Source: Protula sp. h YS-2021 (Eukaryota; Annelida; Polychaeta; Sabellida; Serpulidae). Taken from it: a stretch of DNA of 64,000 nt. Below are positions 34,471 to 46,841 of the stretch, piece after piece. Under the pieces are notes generated by a model. That model worked only from the letters and a program-made list of their open reading frames with translations. It was not told where the DNA came from and searched no databases. Location: NCBI GenBank assembly GCA_949752745.1, contig OX457028.1:7582922-7646921 (forward strand). The letters run 5' to 3'. The translations under genes and the position numbers were made by a program. Each line of letters opens with the position of its first letter. Position 1 is the first letter of the stretch.

Positions 34471-36685
34471 CGGGTTATTATAGCATTGAGGCTCGTAAAC
34501 ACGCAGCGCCGGCTTTGGCCCACTTCTGTTACTTCATTTTCCACTCCATGCAGATTCAAGGACCTTTGCATTACACAAATTAAAATACCATAAGGATCGA
34601 CAAAAGTTTGTTTTGGGTCTCTCCATCAGGCATGACTGAATATGGAAAAGCGGCTTGTTTGAGATGGCCTGGTAAAGATACAGCTCTGTTTACATTTTGT
34701 TGTAGCAATATTTGTGTTCAGTGCGAGTCGGGGGGTTTTGTTCTACTGTCTCAACAACCAACCCCCTCCCCCTTCGCCCCCCCCCCACCCTCCTCATACT
34801 TTCAAAAGGCCACCCTGTCGTTATCTTTCGCCTCAAAAATGTCTGAGGAGACACTTTTTTGCTTGATATCGAGATAGATTTAAAGCAGTACTGAGTCTAA
34901 AATGCGCAAAAAAATAGAATAATTTTCAAGTATCTTTGAGGGAAGACTAGAGCGCGAGACACTTCGGTGGGCAATACATACACCCTTGCGTTTTATGTGT
35001 GTTTATTCGGCACGGAATGAGGGTGCTCTCAATGCCACTTTGTCTCCTTACAACTCCCTCAGTTCTATCCCTCGCGACGAGATTGCCTACTCATAGCGCT
35101 CAAAAATTACAACCTGCATGTCTCACGTTTTTTTTTTTTTATTGTAGGTTAGTGGCAGATAGTTATATGGTGTTGGCTACAATAACGTCTGAAGAGCTGA
35201 AGAATATGTACACATCTCCCCCCCCCCAATACCGGCTGAGATTTTCTGTTATATATAGCTTATGAGCTCGCAACAAGTTTTCTCTCACCGAAATGTTTTT
35301 TATCAGTTCAGATGCTAATGATGTAGACATATATTTTGTGCCCACTTGGTATAAGCAACCCCACCCCCCCCCTCCACCCCCAAGGCCAGATACAGCCCCT
35401 TTACGATAGGGCATCTATATTTTGTGCTCCAGAAAGAATCACAGGGTCCTTCTTGTTCTGTGGTGGCGCTGTGTGGCGCCGTGTGGCGCCGTGTGGTGCC
35501 GTGTGGCGCTATGCTCCCTGGCGGCTTTTTAACTCGCTGTCTCGTCTTTGTGTTAAAACACCACCTTGAAACTGAATGGCATTTATGAAATGCTTTGACA
35601 TTTCACTATTAACAACCAAATTTCCCCCAAGATCCCCCCAAAAAATGCAAAGGTCACACCTATCTTTCTTTCTCACGCTTGAAATGTGTGCTGTATATTT
35701 TTTTCCTTAAAACACCGCTCTTCTGAGTTTTCAAATATGTCACTACATTCTTTATTTCACATGTATTTTTTTTCCAACAAAGGAGAAAAAAACAAACACT
35801 TTTGTTTATGCATGCGTTTGTTCTGTGTACAATAATATCATATTGTTTACTACATCAAAACCATGGGCTCAAACCAAAAACTGATACAAAAAGAAATTAC
35901 ATATCCTGAAACTAACCGAATTTGATAGCTGCGAAGTTGTGAGCGTCTACATACTGGCGTTGCGCTTTGCTTTCTTGTGCAATGCCCCACCATTCTTCAT
36001 TCAAAATCAATCATTTTCAAAAACTTTTGGGCCAGACTCTTTTTTTTCTTTCTTTCTTTTTTTTTTTTATTCTTTGCCTATTTCCAGCGAGTCCCAGTTT
36101 CCAGTCATCAGGAATGTTGTAAACCTTAACGGCTGCATATTGCTTTGAATGAACAACTGATTTTTAGTAAATCAAAACTGACGATTTTTTTCATAGAAAT
36201 TGCCAAACAGATATAAAATTGGTGACAACGCTTTGTATTATTGGCATCACAAATTACCCCCCCCCCCACCCACCGCCCTCTCCCACCCACCCCCCAACGC
36301 CCTCTCCCAACCCCCCCCCCCCCCCCCCCCCACCGCCCTGTTTGCACCCAAACATTTCGTGGCTTTAAACTTTTAACGCGATGAATTTCGAGGGCTAATA
36401 TCTTGTCGCAAGCAGTGTGGATGAGTTCTGTGCCCAGTAAGTCAATTATTCGCATCACAATGTGTCTACATCTTTGTTAATACCAGTCGTTGGGACAGCG
36501 TCTACGCGCAAAATACCAACAATAAGAAAACCATAATTTGTCTATTTATGTCAAAACTATCTACAACCTTTGATCCTGTCCTTAATCCTTTAATAGAAAT
36601 CACAGCAGATTAGATAACAAAGCAACTGCAAATTTCAGTCCCATTTAGCAGAAGTCCCCTCAAATGAATCAACTAAATTAAACAG
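34471..36685. other. Intron sequence left of element copy 2
   Basis: It holds a short gtgtggcgcc array (35462-35512), long C-runs at 36256-36335 and T-runs near 35115 and 36040-36069. No gene recognised. Confidence 0.55.
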
Positions 36686-36946
36686 ACAAGTTTGTCCAAG
36701 GACAAAGTCCCAGCTTACGAAAAGCAATAAGACCCATTCCAGCGTGCATAAGCGAAGGAATTTCCCTGAAATATCAAGCTTCAAAAGATGAGACGGCAAA
36801 GAGCTAGCTCAATAATTAATTTAGCACCGGACCAGAACATAGATCGATAAATGCATACAAAGATTTCTTTCCCAGAAAAATGGGGAACAGATTTTTTGTA
36901 TATCTGGTAGACCGGATAGTTCGCCATAGATGCCTTCAAACAACGC

Positions 36947-37195
36947 TCGCATTTCGGACCAGTGCGCATATTTATGTAACTTGCCTCGATGCGCGGTTCT
37001 AATTCAGACAAGTGCGCATGTTTATTTAATTTGCGTTGATGCGCGGCTCTCATTTTGGAACAGTGCACATGTTTATTTAACTTAATAAAGATTAATGCGC
37101 GGTTCTTATTCCAGACCAATGCGCATGTTCATTTTACTTTCGTACTTATTTTGGACAAGTGCACAAGTTTCCTTAGGTTGTCTTGATGCGTGGGT
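36947..37195. repeat. Degenerate 55-65-bp tandem repeat (element copy 2)
   Basis: Same block as at 6231-6478, with words agtgcgcatgtttattta and gatgcgcggttct. Confidence 0.8.
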
Positions 37196-40100
37196 CACAA
37201 CTTTCGTACATTATCGCCCAATGTTCCCTATTACCGCCAACCCGAAAAATATTATATTTATCATATTATCGGGTCCTAGAATTGTTTTCTGCACTTTTAA
37301 AGCGAAAATTACAAATTTCTTGCATTATCGCCCAATATTCCCTATTATCGCTTACCCGAAAAATATCACATTTATCATATTTTCGGGTCATAGAATTGAT
37401 TCCTGCACTTTTAAAGCGAAAATTACAATTTTCTTGCATTATCGCCCAATGTTCCCTATTATCGCCGACACGAAAAATATCATATTTATCATATTTTCGG
37501 GTCATAGAATTGATTATTGCACTTTTAAAGCAAAAATTACAACTTTCTTACATTATCGCCCAGTGTTCCCTATTATCGCCCACACGAAAAATATCACATT
37601 TATCATATTTTCGAGTCATAGAATTGTTTCCTGCACTTTTAAAGCGAAAATTACAACTTTCTTGCACTATCGCCCAATGTTCCCTATTATCGACCACCCG
37701 AAAAATATCATATTTATCATATTTTCGGGTCACAGAATTGATTCCTGCACTTTTAAAGATAAAAATTACAATTTTCTTACATTATCGCCCAATATTCCCT
37801 ATTATCGCCCACCGGAAAAATATCACATTTATCATATTTTCGGGTCATAGAATTGATTCCTGCTCTTTTAAAGCGAAAATTACAACTTTCTTACATTATC
37901 GCCCAATGTTACCTATTATCGCCCACACGAAAAATATTATATTTATCATATTTTCGGGTCCTAGAATTGTTTCCTGCACTTTTAAAGCGAAAATTACAAC
38001 TTTCTTGCATTATCGCCCAATATTCCCTGTTATCGCCCACCCGTAAAATATCACATTGATCATATTTTCGGGTCATAGAATTGATTCCTGCACTTTTAAA
38101 GCAAAAATTACAACTTTCTTGCATTATCGCCCAATGTTCCCTATTATCGCCCACACGAAAAATATCACATTTATCATATTTTCGGGTCATAGAATTGATT
38201 CCTGCTCTTTTAAAGCGAAAATTACAACTTTCTTACATTATCGCCCAATGTTCCCTATTATCGCCCACACGAAAAATATTATATTTATCATATTTTCGGG
38301 TCCTAGAATTGTTTCCTGCACTTTTAAAGCGAAAATTACAACTTTCTTGCATTATCGCCCAATGTTCCCTATTATCGCCAATCCAAAAAATATCATATTT
38401 ATAATATTTTCGGGACATAGAATTGATCCCTGCAATTTTTAAGCGAAAATTACAACTTTCTTGCATTATCGCCCAATATTCCCTATTATCGCCCATCCGA
38501 AAAATATCATATTTATCATATTTTCGGGTTATGGAGTTGATTCCTGCTCTTTTAAAGCGAAAATTACAACTTTCGTACATTATCGCCCAATGTTCCCATT
38601 ATCGCCCACACGAAAAATATTATATTTATCATATTTTCGGGTCCTAGAATTGTTTCCTGCACTTTTAAAGCGAAAATTAAAACTTTCTTGCATTATCGCC
38701 CAATATTCCCTATTATCGCCCATCCGAAAAATATCACATTTATCATATTTTCGGGTCATAGAATTGATTCCTGCTCTTTTAAAGCGAAAATTACAACTTT
38801 CTTACATTATCGCCCAATGTTACCTATTATCGCCCACACGAAAAATATTATATTTATCATATTTTCGGGTCCTAGAATTGTTTCCTGCACTTTAAAAGCG
38901 AAAATTACAACTTTCTCTCATTATCGCCCAATGTTCCCTATTATCGCCGACACGAAAAATATCATATTTTTCATATTTTCGGGTCATAGAATCGATTATT
39001 GCACTTTTAAAGCGAAAATTACAACTTTCTTACATTATCGCCCAATGTTCCCTATTATCGCCCACACGAAAAATATTATATTTATCATATTTTCGGGTCC
39101 TAGAATTGTTTCCTGCACTTTTAAAGCGAAAATTACAACTTTCTTGCTTTATCGCCCAATATTCCCTGTTATCGCCCACCCGTAAAATATCACATTGATC
39201 ATATTTTCGGGTCCTAGAATTGATTCCTGCACTTTTAAAGCGAAAATTACAAATTTCTTGCATTATCGCCCAATGTTCCCTATTATCGCCCTCACGAAAA
39301 ATATCACATTTATCACATTTTCGGGTCATAGAATTGATTCCTGCACTTTTAAAGCGAAAATTACAACTTTCTTGCATTATCGCCCAATGTTCCCTATTAT
39401 CGCCCATCCAAAAAATATCATATTTATCATATTTTCGGGACATAGAATTGATCCCTGCACTTTTAAAGCGAAAATTACAACTTTCTTGCATTATCGCCCA
39501 ATATTCCCTATTATCGCCCACACGAAAAATATCACATTTATCATATTTTCGGGTCATAGAATTGATCCCTGCACTTTTAAAGCGAAAATTACAACTTTCT
39601 TGCATTATCGCCCAATGCTCCCTATTATCGCCCACACGAAAAATATCACATTTATCATATTTTCGGGTCATAGAATTGATTCCTGCTCTTTTAAAGCGAA
39701 AATTACAACTTTCTTGCATTATCGCAAAAATGTTCCCTATTATCGCCCATCCGAAAAATATTATATTTATCATATTTTCGGGTTATAGAATTGATTCCTT
39801 CTCTTTTAAAGCGAAAATTACAACTTTCGTACATTATCGCCAAATGTTCCCTATTATCGCCCACACGAAAAATATTATATTTATCATATTTTCGGGTCCT
39901 AGAATTGTTTCCTGCACTTTTAAAGCGAAAATTACAACTTTCTTGCTTTATCGCCCAATATTCCCTGTTATCGCCCACCCGTAAAATATCACATTGATCA
40001 TATTTTCGGGTCACAGAATTGATTCCTGCACTTTAAAAGCGAAAATTACAACTTTCTTGCATTAAAGCCCAATGTTCCCTATTATCGCCCACACGAAAAA

Positions 40101-43100
40101 ATCACATTTATCATATTTTCGGGTCATAGAATTGATTCCTGCACTTTTTAAGCGAAAATTACAATTTTCTTACATTATCGCCCAATGTTCCCTATTATCG
40201 CCCACACGAAAAATATTATATTTATCATATTTTCGGGTCCTAGAATTGTTTCCTGCACTTTTAAAGCGAAAATTACAACTTTCTTGCTTTATCGCCCAAT
40301 ATTCCCTGTTATCGCCCACCCGTAAAATATTATATTGATCATATTTTCGGGTCACAGAATTGATCCCTGCACTTTTAAAGCGAAAATTACAACTTTCTTG
40401 CATTATCGCCCAATGCTCCCTATTATCGCCCACACGAAAAATATTATATTTATCATATTTTCGGGTCCTAGAATTGTTTCCTGCACTTTTATAGCGAAAA
40501 TTACAACTTTCTTGCATTATCGCCCAATATTCCCTGTTATCGCCCACCCGTAAAATATCACATTGATCATATTTTCGGGTCATAGAATTGATTCCTGCAC
40601 TTTTAAAGCAAAAATTACAACTTTCTTGCATTATCGCCCAATGTTCCCTATTATCGCCCACACGAAAAATATCACATTCATCATATTTTCGGGTCATAGA
40701 ATTGATTCCTGCTCTTTTAAAGCGAAAATTACAACTTTCTTACATTATCGCCCAATGTTCCCTATTATCGCCCACACGAAAAATATTATATTTATCATAT
40801 TTTCGGGTCCTAGAATTGTTTCCTGCACTTTTAAAGCGAAAATTACAACTTTCTTGCATTATCGCCCAATGTTCCCTATTATCGCCCATCCAAAAAATAT
40901 TATATTTATCATATTTTCGGGTCCTAGAATTGTTTCCTGCACTTTTAAAGCGAAAATTACAACTTTCTTGCATTATCGCCCAATATTCCCTGTTATCGCC
41001 CACCCGTAAAATATCACATTGATCATATTTTCGGGTCATAGAATTGATTCCTGCACTTTTAAAGCAAAAATTACAACTTTCTTGCATTATCGCCCAATGT
41101 TCCCTATTATCGCCCACACGAAAAATATCACATTTATCATATTTTCGGGTCATAGAATTGATTCCTGCCCTTTTAAAGCGAAAATTACAACTTTCTTACA
41201 TTATCGCCCAATGTTCCCTATTATCGCCCACACGAAAAATATTATATTTATCATATTTTCGGGTCCTAGAATTGTTTCCTGCACTTTTAAAGCGAAAATT
41301 ACAACTTTCTTGCATTATCGCCCAATGTTCCCTATTATCGCCCATCCAAAAAATATCATATTTATCATATTTTCGGGACATAGAATTGATCCCTGCAATT
41401 TTTAAGCGAAAATTACAACTTTCTTGCATTATCGCCCAATATTCCCTATTATCGCCCATCCGAAAAATATCATATTTATCATATTTTCGGGTTATAGAGT
41501 TGATTCCTGCTCTTTTAAAGCGAAAATTACAACTTTCGTACATTATCGCCCAATGTTCCCATTATCGCCCACACGAAAAATATTATATTTATCATATTTT
41601 CGGGTCCTAGAATTGTTTCCTGCACTTTTAAAGCGAAAATTAAAACTTTCTTGCATTATCGCCCAATATTCCCTATTATCGCCCATCCGAAAAATATCAC
41701 ATTTATCATATTTTCGGGTCATAGAATTGATTCCTGCTCTTTTAAAGCGAAAATTACAACTTTCTTACATTATCGCCCAATGTTACCTATTATCGCCCAC
41801 ACGAAAAATATTATATTTATCATATTTTCGGGTCCTAGAATTGTTTCCTGCACTTTAAAAGCGAAAATTACAACTTTCTTTCATTATCGCCCAATGTTCC
41901 CTATTATCGCCGACACGAAAAATATCATATTTTTCATATTTTCGGGTCATAGAATCGATTATTGCACTTTTAAAGCGAAAATTACAACTTTCTTACATTA
42001 TCGCCCAATGTTCCCTATTATCGCCCACACGAAAAATATTATATTTATCATATTTTCGGGTCCTAGAATTGTTTCCTGCACTTTTAAAGCGAAAATTACA
42101 ACTTTCTTGCATTATCGCCCAATGCTCCCTATTATCGCCCACACGAAAAATATCACATTTATCATATTTTCGGGTCATAGAATTGATTCCTGCTCTTTTA
42201 AAGCGAAAATTACAACTTTCTTGCATTATCGCAAAATGTTCCCTATTATCGCCCACACGAAAAATATCACATTTATCATATTTTCGGGTCATAGAATTGA
42301 TTCCTGCTCTTTTAAAGCGAAAATTACAACTTTCTTGCATTATCGCCCAATGTTCCCTATTATCGCCCACACGAAAAATATTATATTTATCATATTTTCG
42401 GGTCCTAGAATTGTTTCCTGCACTTTTAAAGCGAAAATTACAACTTTCTTGCATTATCGCCCAATGTTCCCTATTATCGCCCATCCAAAAAATATTATAT
42501 TTATCATATTTTCGGGTCCTAGAATTGTTTCCTGCACTTTTAAAGCGAAAATTACAACTTTCTTGCATTATCGCCCAATATTCCCTGTTATCGCCCACCC
42601 GTAAAATATCACATTGATCATATTTTCGGGTCATAGAATTGATTCCTGCACTTTTAAAGCAAAAATTACAACTTTCTTGCATTATCGCCCAATGTTCCCT
42701 ATTATCGCCCACACGAAAAATATCACATTTATCATATTTTCGGGTCATAGAATTGATTCCTGCCCTTTTAAAGCGAAAATTACAACTTTCTTACATTATC
42801 GCCCAATGTTCCCTATTATCGCCCACACGAAAAATATTATATTTATCATATTTTCGGGTCCTAGAATTGTTTCCTGCACTTTTAAAGCGAAAATTACAAC
42901 TTTCTTGCATTATCGCCCAATGTTCCCTATTATCGCCCATCCAAAAAATATCATATTTATCATATTTTCGGGACATAGAATTGATCCCTGCAATTTTTAA
43001 GCGAAAATTACAACTTTCTTGCATTATCGCCCAATGTTCCCTATTATCGCCCATCCGAAAAATATCATATTTATCATATTTTCGGGTTATAGAGTTGATT

Positions 43101-44893
43101 CCTGCTCTTTTAAAGCGAAAATTACAACTTTCGTACATTATCGCCCAATGTTCCCATTATCGCCCACACGAAAAATATTATATTTATCATATTTTCGGGT
43201 CCTAGAATTGTTTCCTGCACTTTTAAAGCGAAAATTACAACTTTCTTGCATTATCGCCCAATGTTCCCTATTATCGCCCATCCGAAAAATATCACATTTA
43301 TCATATTTTCGGGTCATAGAATTGATTCCTGCTCTTTTAAAGCGAAAATTACAACTTTCTTACATTATCGCCCAATGTTACCTATTATCGCCCACACGAA
43401 AAATATTATATTTATCATATTTTCGGGTCCTAGAATTGTTTCCTGCACTTTAAAAGCGAAAATTACAACTTTCTTTCATTATCGCCCAATGTTCCCTATT
43501 ATCGCCGACACGAAAAATATCATATTTTTCATATTTTCGGGTCATAGAATCGATTATTGCACTTTTAAAGCGAAAATTACAACTTTCTTACATTATCGCC
43601 CAATGTTCCCTATTATCGCCCACACGAAAAATATTATATTTATCATATTTTCGGGTCCTAGAATTGTTTCCTGCACTTTTAAAGCGAAAATTACAACTTT
43701 CTTGCTTTATCGCCCAATATTCCCTGTTATCGCCCACCCGTAAAATATCACATTGATCATATTTTCGGGTCACAGAATTGATTCCTGCACTTTTAAAGCG
43801 AAAATTACAACTTTCTTGCATTATCGCCCAATGTTCCCTATTATCGCCCTCACGAAAAATATCACATTTATCACATTTTCGGGTCATAGAATTGATTCCT
43901 GCACTTTTAAAGCGAAAATTACAACTTTCTTGCATTATCGCCCAATGTTCCCTATTATCGCCCATCCAAAAAATATCATATTTATCATATTTTCGGGACA
44001 TAGAATTGATCCCTGCACTTTTAAAGCGAAAATTACAACTTTCTTGCATTATCGCCCAATATTCCCTATTATCGCCCACACGAAAAATATCACATTTATC
44101 ATATTTTCGGGTCATAGAATTGATCCCTGCACTTTTAAAGCGAAAATTACAACTTTCTTGCATTATCGCCCAATGCTCCCTATTATCGCCCACACGAAAA
44201 ATATCACATTTATCATATTTTCGGGTCATAGAATTGATTCCTGCTCTTTTAAAGCGAAAATTACAACTTTCTTGCATTATCGCAAAAATGTTCCCTATTA
44301 TCGCCCATCCGAAAAATATTATATTTATCATATTTTCGGGTTATAGAATTGATTCCTTCTCTTTTAAAGCGAAAATTACAACTTTCGTACATTATCGCCC
44401 AATGTTCCCTATTATCGCCCACACGAAAAATATTATATTTATCATATTTTCGGGTCCTAGAATTGTTTCCTGCACTTTTAAAGCGAAAATTACAACTTTC
44501 TTGCTTTATCGCCCAATATTCCCTGTTATCGCCCACCCGTAAAATATCACATTGATCATATTTTCGGGTCACAGAATTGATTCCTGCACTTTAAAAGCGA
44601 AAATTACAACTTTCTTGCATTAAAGCCCAATGTTCCCTATTATCGCCCACACGAAAAAATCACATTTATCATATTTTCGGGTCATAGAATTGATTCCTGC
44701 ACTTTTTAAGCGAAAATTACAATTTTCTTACATTATCGCCCAATATTCCCTATTATCGCCCACCCGAAAAATATTATATTTATCATATTTTCGGGTCCTA
44801 GAATTGTTTCCTGCACATTCAAAGCGAAAATTACAACTCTCTTGCTTTATCGCCCAATGTTCCCTATTATCGCCCACTTGAAAATATCATAGA
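37196..44893. repeat. 114-bp satellite array, about 67 copies (element copy 2)
   Basis: Same monomer as in copy 1. Nested higher-order repeats are clear: 38461-39788 recurs at 43019-44346 (offset 4558 bp, 40 monomers less 2 bp), 41019-41858 recurs at 42614-43453 (offset 1595 bp, 14 monomers less 1), and 38461-38895 recurs at 41424-41858 (offset 2963 bp, 26 monomers less 1). The missing bases come from a monomer with gttcccatt for gttccctatt that is carried along in each block. Confidence 0.97.
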
Positions 44894-45984
44894 AATGACC
44901 TACTGACAACAAAATTACTGAAAAATCCAACCAAAAGTACTTGCATGTAACATATTGTGCCCATCTGCAAATTGAAACTGCTTTTTTAAGAAGAAAAATG
45001 GAAATTTCCATTTTTTCAAAAGCTGCAAACTTCGAAGCTCAGTAGATTCAAAAATAAGGAGAAATTCAAAAATCGAAAAATGTACTTTTTTCACCCCTTA
45101 GTTCTAGTTTCTTCATAACAAATTTCGGAATCTTCCGATGAAAAATGAGGGACTAGATAGATTTTTTTGTATTTTGCCCAAATTGGCAATAAAATCGCCA
45201 AAAATGGTTTAAACCAAAAAATAAAAAAAATTCCTAATGCAGTAGAAGGTTAAAAACTCGCGTTTAAAATTTGGTACGAATCGGATGAAAAATAAAAAAG
45301 ATATTCCACTTTAACTACTTTGTTAAGAAAAAAAATGGAAATTTGCCAATTTTTAGAAGTTGCAAACTTTGAAGCTCAGTAGATTCAAAAATAAGGCGAA
45401 ATTCAAAAATCGAAAAAAATTCTTTTTTCACCCCTTAGTTCTAGTTTCTTCATGAAAAATTTCGGAATCTTCCGATGAAAAATGAGGGACTAGATAGGTT
45501 TTTTCGTATTTTGCCCAAATTGGCAATAAAATCGCCAAAAATGGTTTAAACCAAAAAATAAACAAATTCCTAATGCAGTAGAAGGTTAAAAACTCGTGTT
45601 AAAAATTTGGTACGAATCGGATAAAAAAAAATTCCATTTTAACTACTTTGTTAAGAAAAAAAAATTGGAAATTTGCCAATTTTTAGAAGTTGCAAACTTT
45701 GAAGCTCAGTAGATTCAAAAATAAGGCGAAATACAAAAATCGAAAAAAGTACTTTTTTTACCCCTTAGTCCTAGTTTCTTCATAAAAAATTTCGGAATCT
45801 TCCGATGAAAAATGAGGGACTAGATAGGTTTTTTCGTATTTCGCCCAAATTGGCAATAAAATCGCCAAAAATGGTTTAAACCGCAAGAATAAAAATATTT
45901 CCTAATGCAGTAAAGGGTTAGGAACTCGTGTTTAAAATTTGGTAAGAATCGGATAAAAAATAAAAAAGTTATTCCACTTTTAAC
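44894..45984. repeat. ~335-bp AT-rich tandem repeat, three copies (element copy 2)
   Basis: Anchored on ctcagtagattcaaaaataa near 45039, 45375 and 45704. The first unit has a full 5' part including ggaaatttccattttttcaa. Confidence 0.92.
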
Positions 45985-45987
45985 GGT

Positions 45988-46067
45988 CGCGGGACGGACG
46001 GACGGACAGACGGACGACACTTGCCCCCATCTGTATAGCCCTGTTGGCTAAAAAGCCAACTGGGCTA
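45988..46067 (+). repeat. (GGAC)n tract and internal hairpin (element copy 2)
   Basis: Same structure as at 13866-13946, with one or two fewer ggac units; hairpin at 46036-46067. Confidence 0.85.
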
Positions 46068-46071
46068 AAAA

Positions 46072-46710
46072 AAAAGACATCGGATCAAAAATGTAGGACG
46101 AGATACATTTTAAATTTTTTTCTTCAAAAATTCCCCAAAAAATTAAAAAATCACCCGATCGACTAGAAAAGCACAAGCCGTATGCACGACACTTTAGGGG
46201 TGCCTCATACCAAAAATAAATCACATCGGGTCAAAAATGTAGGAGGAGACACATTTTAAATTTTTTTCTTCAAAAATTCCCCTAAAATTCAAAAATCACC
46301 CGATCGACTAAAAAAGCACAAGCCGTATGCACGACTCCTTAGGGATGCCTCACACCAAAAATAAATGACATCGAATCAAAATTGTAGGAGTAGATGCATT
46401 TTGAATTATTTTCGAAAATTTTGCTTTAAAAATTCCCCAAAAATACAAAAATTGCGCGATCGACTAAAAAAGCACAAGCCGTATGCACGACCCTTTAGGG
46501 GTGCCTCATACCAAAAATAAATGACATCGGGTCAAAAATGTAGGAGGAGATACATTTTAAAATTTTTTCTTTAAAAATTCGCCAAAAATTCAAAAATCAC
46601 CCGATCGACTAGAAAAGCACAAGCCGTATGCACGACCCCTTAGGGATGCCTCACACCAAAAATAAATTACATCGGATCACAATTGTAGGAGGAGATGCAT
46701 TTTGAACCAA
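46072..46710. repeat. ~147-bp tandem repeat, about 4.4 copies (element copy 2)
   Basis: Same as at 13950-14590, with atcacccgatcgactagaaa and gcacaagccgtatgcacgac in each unit. Confidence 0.92.
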
Positions 46711-46724
46711 AGTTTACTAAATAA

Positions 46725-46726
46725 AC

Positions 46727-46781
<55 letters not shown>

Positions 46782-46837
46782 GGACACCGCCCGCAAACCG
46801 ATAGGAATACCCCAGCTTACGTGTAACGTAAGCTGGG
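46725..46837 (+). repeat. (AACT)n microsatellite and terminal hairpin of element copy 2
   Basis: About 13-14 aact units, then the hairpin with arms CCCAGCTTACG and CGTAAGCTGGG at 46811-46837. Confidence 0.9.
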
Positions 46838-46841
46838 CTAA

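Larger units (their letters stand above)
36686..46841 (+). mobile_element. Large satellite-carrying element, copy 2 (10.2 kb)
   Basis: It has the same layout and orientation as the copy at 5969: palindrome, CCCAGCTTACG (36709-36719), degenerate ~60-bp repeats, 114-bp satellite, three ~335-bp repeats, (GGAC)n with internal hairpin, ~147-bp repeats, (AACT)n and the terminal hairpin at 46811-46837. The non-satellite parts differ from copy 1 at only scattered bases by eye, so the copies are recent or homogenised. The size difference lies mainly in the satellite (7.7 versus 6.3 kb), a 48-bp stretch near 45000 missing from copy 1, and a longer (AACT)n. It lies inside the UNC5 intron between TSP1-2 and the membrane exon, in antisense to the gene. 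No protein gene is carried. Confidence 0.74.

Noticed and set aside
45820..46020. Short minus-strand frame with hydrophobic residues in the element
   Set aside because: It is the AT-rich ~335-bp repeat unit, present in several copies and in several frames; there is no similarity to a transposase or helicase.
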